Origin: Cylindrospermum sp. NIES-4074 | GTDB taxonomy: Bacteria; Cyanobacteriota; Cyanobacteriia; Cyanobacteriales; Nostocaceae | NCBI GenBank assembly: GCA_003994795.1 | Contig: AP018269.1 | Coordinates: 6,475,687-6,539,686 of the forward strand | DNA: 64,000 nucleotides | Reading direction: 5' to 3' | Shown here: piece by piece, positions 59,939 to 64,000 of the stretch | Layout: each line of letters starts with the position of its first letter | Numbering within the stretch: the first letter of the stretch is position 1 | Program-made: the position numbers and the translations under genes | Notes under the pieces: model-generated | Seen by the model: only the letters and a program-made list of their open reading frames with translations | Databases searched by the model: none | Told to the model about the DNA's origin: nothing

Positions 59939-62900
59939 CTAGCCTCTCCCTTTGGGAGAAGACCGCAGTGGCGTCCCTTCTGAAGCGAGACGCTGTTCAC
60001 CTTGGAAGAAGACCGCACTACCTGCTCCTGACCCTCTGAGTATATGGTCTAAATTCTGCAATAATTCTTTTGCAGTATAAGGTTTTGATAAAACTGCTTG
60101 TACTTGGGTACCATCTTGGGTGAACATATCTGCTGAGTTTAGTCCACTGCAAGCAATAATCTGTACCTGCGAGTTCATTTTTTGCAAAGTGCGAATAGCT
60201 GTGATCCCATCCATTTCGGGCATCATCATATCCATCAACACTGCGCTAATTCTTTGCTTGTGCTGGGCATAAAGTGCGATCGCCTCAATACCATTACAGG
60301 CAGTGATAATCTTGTAGTTGTGGTGTTCTAGGATCATGGTGGCAATTTCGCGAATTTGGGCTTCATCATCCACCACTAAAATCAACTCTCCCTCACCTTG
60401 AGGCATTTCTAGGTCGTCTGTGCCTAACACTTGGGTGGGTTCTACAGATGGCAAGAATACCTTAAATTGCGTGCCTTTACTAACTTGGCTAGCAACATTC
60501 ACAAACCCATTATGGCTTTTAATAATGCCCAGCACAGTAGAAAGCCCCAATCCTGTACCTGAGCCGATTTCTTTTGTAGTGAAAAATGGCTCAAAAATGT
60601 GATCTAAGATTTCTGGCGTCATCCCAATTCCTGTATCCGTCACAGTAATCACAATATAATGCCCGACTTTGGCATCGAGATTCATGCGCGTATAAGCTTC
60701 ATCAATAAACATATTTTCTGCCTCAATGCTGAGGATACCGCCCTCTAGCATGGCATCACGGGCATTAACTACTAAGTTCATCAGCACTTGATGCAGTTGT
60801 GTGGTGTCACCAAAAACAGCCCACAGGTCTTCTGGTATCTGGGTGGAAAAGTCGATGCTCTTGGGAAATGTCTGTCTAGCAATTTGAATAATATCTGCAA
60901 TTAAGTGCTTGACTTGAACAATTGTGCGCTCCCCTTTAAATCCCCGCGCAAAGGATAACACTTGCTTAACTAAAGCTGCACCGCGTTTGGCATTACTTTC
61001 AATGATCGTTAGTAGTTGCTGATAGCGGTCGTTGTCTTGGGGGAATTTGACCTTGAGCAGTTGAGATGCTGCCATAACTGGTGTCAAGATGTTGTTTAAG
61101 TCATGGGCAATACCACTTGCAAGAGTGCCGAGGCTTTCCAGTCGCTGGGTGCGGAAAAATTGGGATTGGAGTTGTTTTTTTTCTGTGATGTCGCTATCAA
61201 CGATGAGGATGGATTTGGGCTGCCCTGCGGCATCGCGCATTAGTGTCCAACGACTTTCAACAATAATTTCTATGCCAGCTTTGTTAACTTTATTTAACTC
61301 ACCTTGCCACGAACCAGACTCAATTACAGTTTGCAGTGCTGCTTCTACTTGTGGGGGTGCAGTTTTAGGAAAGAAAAATTCGTTAGGGTTATTACCCACA
61401 ACTTCATGGGTTTGCCAACCATACAGCCGTTGGGCACCTTTATTCCAAAATAAAATTTGGGACTGAAAATCTCGCACGTAAATTGCGTCGGTAGCGATAT
61501 CGAGTAGAGCTGCTTGCTCGTGGATTTTCTGTTCTGCTTGTTTGCGATCGCTAATGTCATTAAAGGAAAGGACTACTGCATAAGGGCTGGAGCTATTGTC
61601 ACGCAATAGGGGTTGAGAATTCATCATCACCCAGTTTAATTGTCCATTCGGTGTATAGATCCCCATGACCACATTGGAGCAAGGTTGACCTGTACGTAAG
61701 GTGACAATTGCTGGATAATTTTCACTCAGGAAGGGAAGGCCATCTTCATGAATAGTACGCCAATCGCTTTGCCAAGAGGTGTTGCCGATCAAATCATCGG
61801 TGGAAACTCCCAAAATGTTTTCTGCACTGGCGTTACAGGCAATTATAGTGCCATCAGCATCTATGACCACAATCCCCTCACACAAAGCTGTGACGACTGA
61901 ACGATAACGTTCTTCGCTTTCTCGTAATGCGGCTTCTGCCTGTTTGCGATCGGCGATGTCTCTAGCTGTACCGATCACCCGGATTGGCTGACCAGTTTCG
62001 TCATAGTGGACTTGACCTCTGATGTTTAACCAGTGGATGCTGCCGTCGGGCCAAATCACCCGATATTCTGCCACTAGTGGGGTGCCTTCTTTAATAATGC
62101 GTGCTGTGGCTTGTGCCAAAGGCTCCCGGTCTTCTGGATGAATGCGTTGGGTGATGTCTTCAATGGTGGGATCACATAAGCCGCTGGGCAAACCGTATAG
62201 CGGCGCCATATTGGGAGACCACAGGCAGGTGTTAGTGAGTAGATTCCAATCCCATATACCCATTTGGGCGGCATCTAGAGCTAGAGTCAGTCGCACTTCG
62301 CTCTCGTGTAGTGATTCTTCTGCCTGTTTGCGCTTGGTGATGTCCTGAACGATGCCACCATAAGAATAAATCTTTCCTTGTTCTTGTTGTATGGCAAAGC
62401 CCCGATCCCAGATCCAGCGCACTGACCCATCAGGTCGCACAATGCGATATTCTGTATCTGTGGACTCACCCAGTTTTTGTCTGGCTAATTTTGCCATCAC
62501 GCGATCGCGATCTTCTGGATAAATAGCTTCTAACCAAGAGTTCGGCTGGTCGCGCAAGCTTTGGCATGAACGACCCCAAATTTTCTCATAAACAGAATTC
62601 ACATACAAGTTTTCCCCTGTTTCTAGATTGGCAATCCAGATGAGTACCTCGGCGTTGTCAGCAAAATGGCGAAATTTCTCCTCGCTCTGGCGCAGTGCTG
62701 CTTCTACCTGCTTGCGCTCTGTGATATCTTCGGCAATACCACCGTAATACTCCACTAGTCCGCGTTCATTATAGATAGCAAAGCTGCGATCCCAGATCCA
62801 GCGCACTTTCCCATCAGGTCGCAAAATCCGATATTCTGCACTAGCAGACTTATTACTAAGCTGTTGCTCTATTGTTTGCCTCACGCGATCGCGATCTTCT

Positions 62901-64000
62901 GGATGAACTGTTTCTATCCAAGAATGAGTCTGCTCAATCATACTCTGGCATGAACGACCCCAAACTTTCTCATAAGCAGGATTAACGTACAAGGTTTGGA
63001 ATGATTGAGGGCTGGCAATCCAGATAACTGCGTGGGTGTTTTCGGCAAAATTACGGAATTTCTCCTCGGTTTGCCGCAGCGCTGCCTCTATCTGCTTGCG
63101 CTCTGTGATATCTCTGCCTACTGCTTGTAACTCAACGACCTCTCCTGTTTCATCCCTAATGGCAGCAACATTCCATTGAAAATAGCGGATACCATTGACT
63201 GTGAATGCGCGTTGCTCACCAGTAATCAAGCGATGAGGTGGCGATGTGATTGTCGCCATATTTTCCATGACTTCTGGCATATCATCTGGATGGAAACACT
63301 GAAATAATGACTGATTGCGAAACTCTTCCCCTTGCCAACCAAATGCCAGGCACGTTGCTGTATTAGCAAAAGTCACCCTCGTCTGTAAATCAATCCGCAC
63401 AATTAGGTCAACTTGATTCTCAACCAGCTCGCGATAGAGTTTCTCACTTTGTCGCAATGCTTCTTCAACACGTTGGCGCTCTGCGATTTCCTGTTGCAAC
63501 AGCACGTTAGCCTGAGAAAGTTCCGCCGTGCGTTCTACAACCCGTTTTTCTAATTCAACAGTAGCTTGATAAAGTGCTGCCTCCACCTGTTGGCGTTCGC
63601 GTAGCGCTGTCTGCTGTTCGCTGATGTTACACAACAACCAACGCCAACCTATCCGCTGACCTTGAGCATCATGTACAGCAGCTACTTTGATACTAGCAGG
63701 GAAAGATGGGCCTGCCCGTGGTTGGAGATAAACTTCCCAATGCTTTAACTGCGGCAAATTATGCAATCGCGTCATAAAGGTCTGGCTGTCTTCTTGAGCA
63801 ATAAAAACAACCAATGGTTTACCAACCAAATATTGTGTGCGCGCACAGAGCAAGGTTGCTGCTACATGGTTTGCTTCTTTGATGATCCCTGCGGCATCTG
63901 TCACCAAGTAACCATCTGGTGCAAACTCAAACAAATCCTGATAACGCTGGCGTTCTAATTCTGCAATCTCACGCGCCACGGCTAGTTCTTCATTTTGTTG
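59939..64000 (-). CDS. multi-PAS hybrid histidine kinase, N-terminus outside window
   Basis: The frame is open at the right edge (QQNEELAVAREIAELERQRY), so the true start is missing; 1353 codons are visible. About seven PAS/PAC units follow one another (LFEFAPDGYLVTDAAG at ~15; repeated WIWDRSFAIYNERG and WIWDRGFAIQQEQG types). The histidine kinase H-box GIAHDLNNILTPVM lies near 958, and the ATPase has DTGIGMTPEILDHIFEPFFT and GTGLGLSTVLGII. A C-terminal receiver (VLMDMMMPEMDG) lies at about 1195-1315. The last ~25 residues (SAVFFQGEQRLASEGTPLRS) come from repeat-like DNA at 59939-60020. The signal is unknown; no membrane helix was seen in the visible part. Confidence 0.9.
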   Translation of the reverse strand, partial: QQNEELAVAREIAELERQRYQDLFEFAPDGYLVTDAAGIIKEANHVAATLLCARTQYLVGKPLVVFIAQEDSQTFMTRLHNLPQLKHWEVYLQPRAGPSFPASIKVAAVHDAQGQRIGWRWLLCNISEQQTALRERQQVEAALYQATVELEKRVVERTAELSQANVLLQQEIAERQRVEEALRQSEKLYRELVENQVDLIVRIDLQTRVTFANTATCLAFGWQGEEFRNQSLFQCFHPDDMPEVMENMATITSPPHRLITGEQRAFTVNGIRYFQWNVAAIRDETGEVVELQAVGRDITERKQIEAALRQTEEKFRNFAENTHAVIWIASPQSFQTLYVNPAYEKVWGRSCQSMIEQTHSWIETVHPEDRDRVRQTIEQQLSNKSASAEYRILRPDGKVRWIWDRSFAIYNERGLVEYYGGIAEDITERKQVEAALRQSEEKFRHFADNAEVLIWIANLETGENLYVNSVYEKIWGRSCQSLRDQPNSWLEAIYPEDRDRVMAKLARQKLGESTDTEYRIVRPDGSVRWIWDRGFAIQQEQGKIYSYGGIVQDITKRKQAEESLHESEVRLTLALDAAQMGIWDWNLLTNTCLWSPNMAPLYGLPSGLCDPTIEDITQRIHPEDREPLAQATARIIKEGTPLVAEYRVIWPDGSIHWLNIRGQVHYDETGQPIRVIGTARDIADRKQAEAALRESEERYRSVVTALCEGIVVIDADGTIIACNASAENILGVSTDDLIGNTSWQSDWRTIHEDGLPFLSENYPAIVTLRTGQPCSNVVMGIYTPNGQLNWVMMNSQPLLRDNSSSPYAVVLSFNDISDRKQAEQKIHEQAALLDIATDAIYVRDFQSQILFWNKGAQRLYGWQTHEVVGNNPNEFFFPKTAPPQVEAALQTVIESGSWQGELNKVNKAGIEIIVESRWTLMRDAAGQPKSILIVDSDITEKKQLQSQFFRTQRLESLGTLASGIAHDLNNILTPVMAASQLLKVKFPQDNDRYQQLLTIIESNAKRGAALVKQVLSFARGFKGERTIVQVKHLIADIIQIARQTFPKSIDFSTQIPEDLWAVFGDTTQLHQVLMNLVVNARDAMLEGGILSIEAENMFIDEAYTRMNLDAKVGHYIVITVTDTGIGMTPEILDHIFEPFFTTKEIGSGTGLGLSTVLGIIKSHNGFVNVASQVSKGTQFKVFLPSVEPTQVLGTDDLEMPQGEGELILVVDDEAQIREIATMILEHHNYKIITACNGIEAIALYAQHKQRISAVLMDMMMPEMDGITAIRTLQKMNSQVQIIACSGLNSADMFTQDGTQVQAVLSKPYTAKELLQNLDHILRGSGAGSAVFFQGEQRLASEGTPLRSSPKGRG

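Noticed and set aside
1-64000. Prophage or integrated conjugative element
   Set aside because: No integrase, capsid, terminase, relaxase or attachment repeats were seen; mobile DNA is limited to small elements and fossils.

Overview
The window reads as chromosomal DNA of a filamentous, heterocyst-forming cyanobacterium (Nostoc/Anabaena type). The evidence is dozens of HIP1 palindromes (GCGATCGC), several pentapeptide-repeat proteins, a carboxysome CcmP shell protein, cyanophycin genes, PAM68, sucrose synthase, very large hybrid kinases, a HetP-family protein and many short intergenic heptamer repeats. Housekeeping genes (rpsO, aroF, tyrA) argue against a plasmid. No rRNA, tRNA or CRISPR array was seen.

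Layout. 1-3 kb: 3' part of an arylsulfatase, decayed coding remnants and a plasmid-type ribbon-helix-helix protein. 3-12.8 kb: a minus-strand block of oxidative genes, namely a heme-oxygenase-like protein, a flavin monooxygenase-like protein, a cytochrome P450, a large class III nucleotide cyclase and a second P450. The cyclase-P450 pair is a degraded tandem duplication: the last codons of a lost second cyclase still sit upstream of the first P450. 12.8-15.1 kb: decayed group II intron and transposase pieces, a TPR protein, and a striking structured intergenic region. 15.1-19.1 kb: cyanophycin synthetase 2 and cyanophycinase, separated by two MITE-like elements and a small gene. 19.3-25.9 kb: rpsO-pam68, aroF, a DUF1517/lipoprotein pair, a pentapeptide protein and tyrA.

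26-45 kb: a Ser/Thr kinase/AAA/GAF/histidine kinase; ccmP co-transcribed with a pentapeptide protein; a zinc-ribbon membrane protein, HEAT lipoprotein and SPFH-GYF protein resembling part of the Bacillus YdjG/YdjI envelope-stress system; and a signalling block of two universal stress proteins flanking a six-module hybrid kinase with an overlapping response regulator. 45-51.5 kb: a two-gene operon ending in a hydrogenase maturation protease, Rrf2 and LysR regulators, an adenosine-specific kinase-like protein and a CADD-like DUF3865 protein. 51.7-57.4 kb: a GH65 phosphorylase/beta-phosphoglucomutase fusion and sucrose synthase. 57.4-64 kb: a 57-bp tandem repeat, a HetP-like gene with an NtcA-type box, a small phosphatase-like protein, and a multi-PAS hybrid kinase cut by the window edge.

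Most novel-looking signals: (1) the duplicated cyclase-P450 cassette with mosaic sequence identity and P450s lacking the I-helix threonine, next to the flavin/diiron-type enzyme pair; (2) a 22-bp direct-repeat motif upstream of three unlinked genes, always in the gene's orientation; (3) a perfectly paired three-hairpin junction at about 14.9-15.0 kb; (4) the 57-bp repeat array between sucrose synthase and the hetP-like gene; (5) a four-copy foldback repeat family that sits close behind gene ends.
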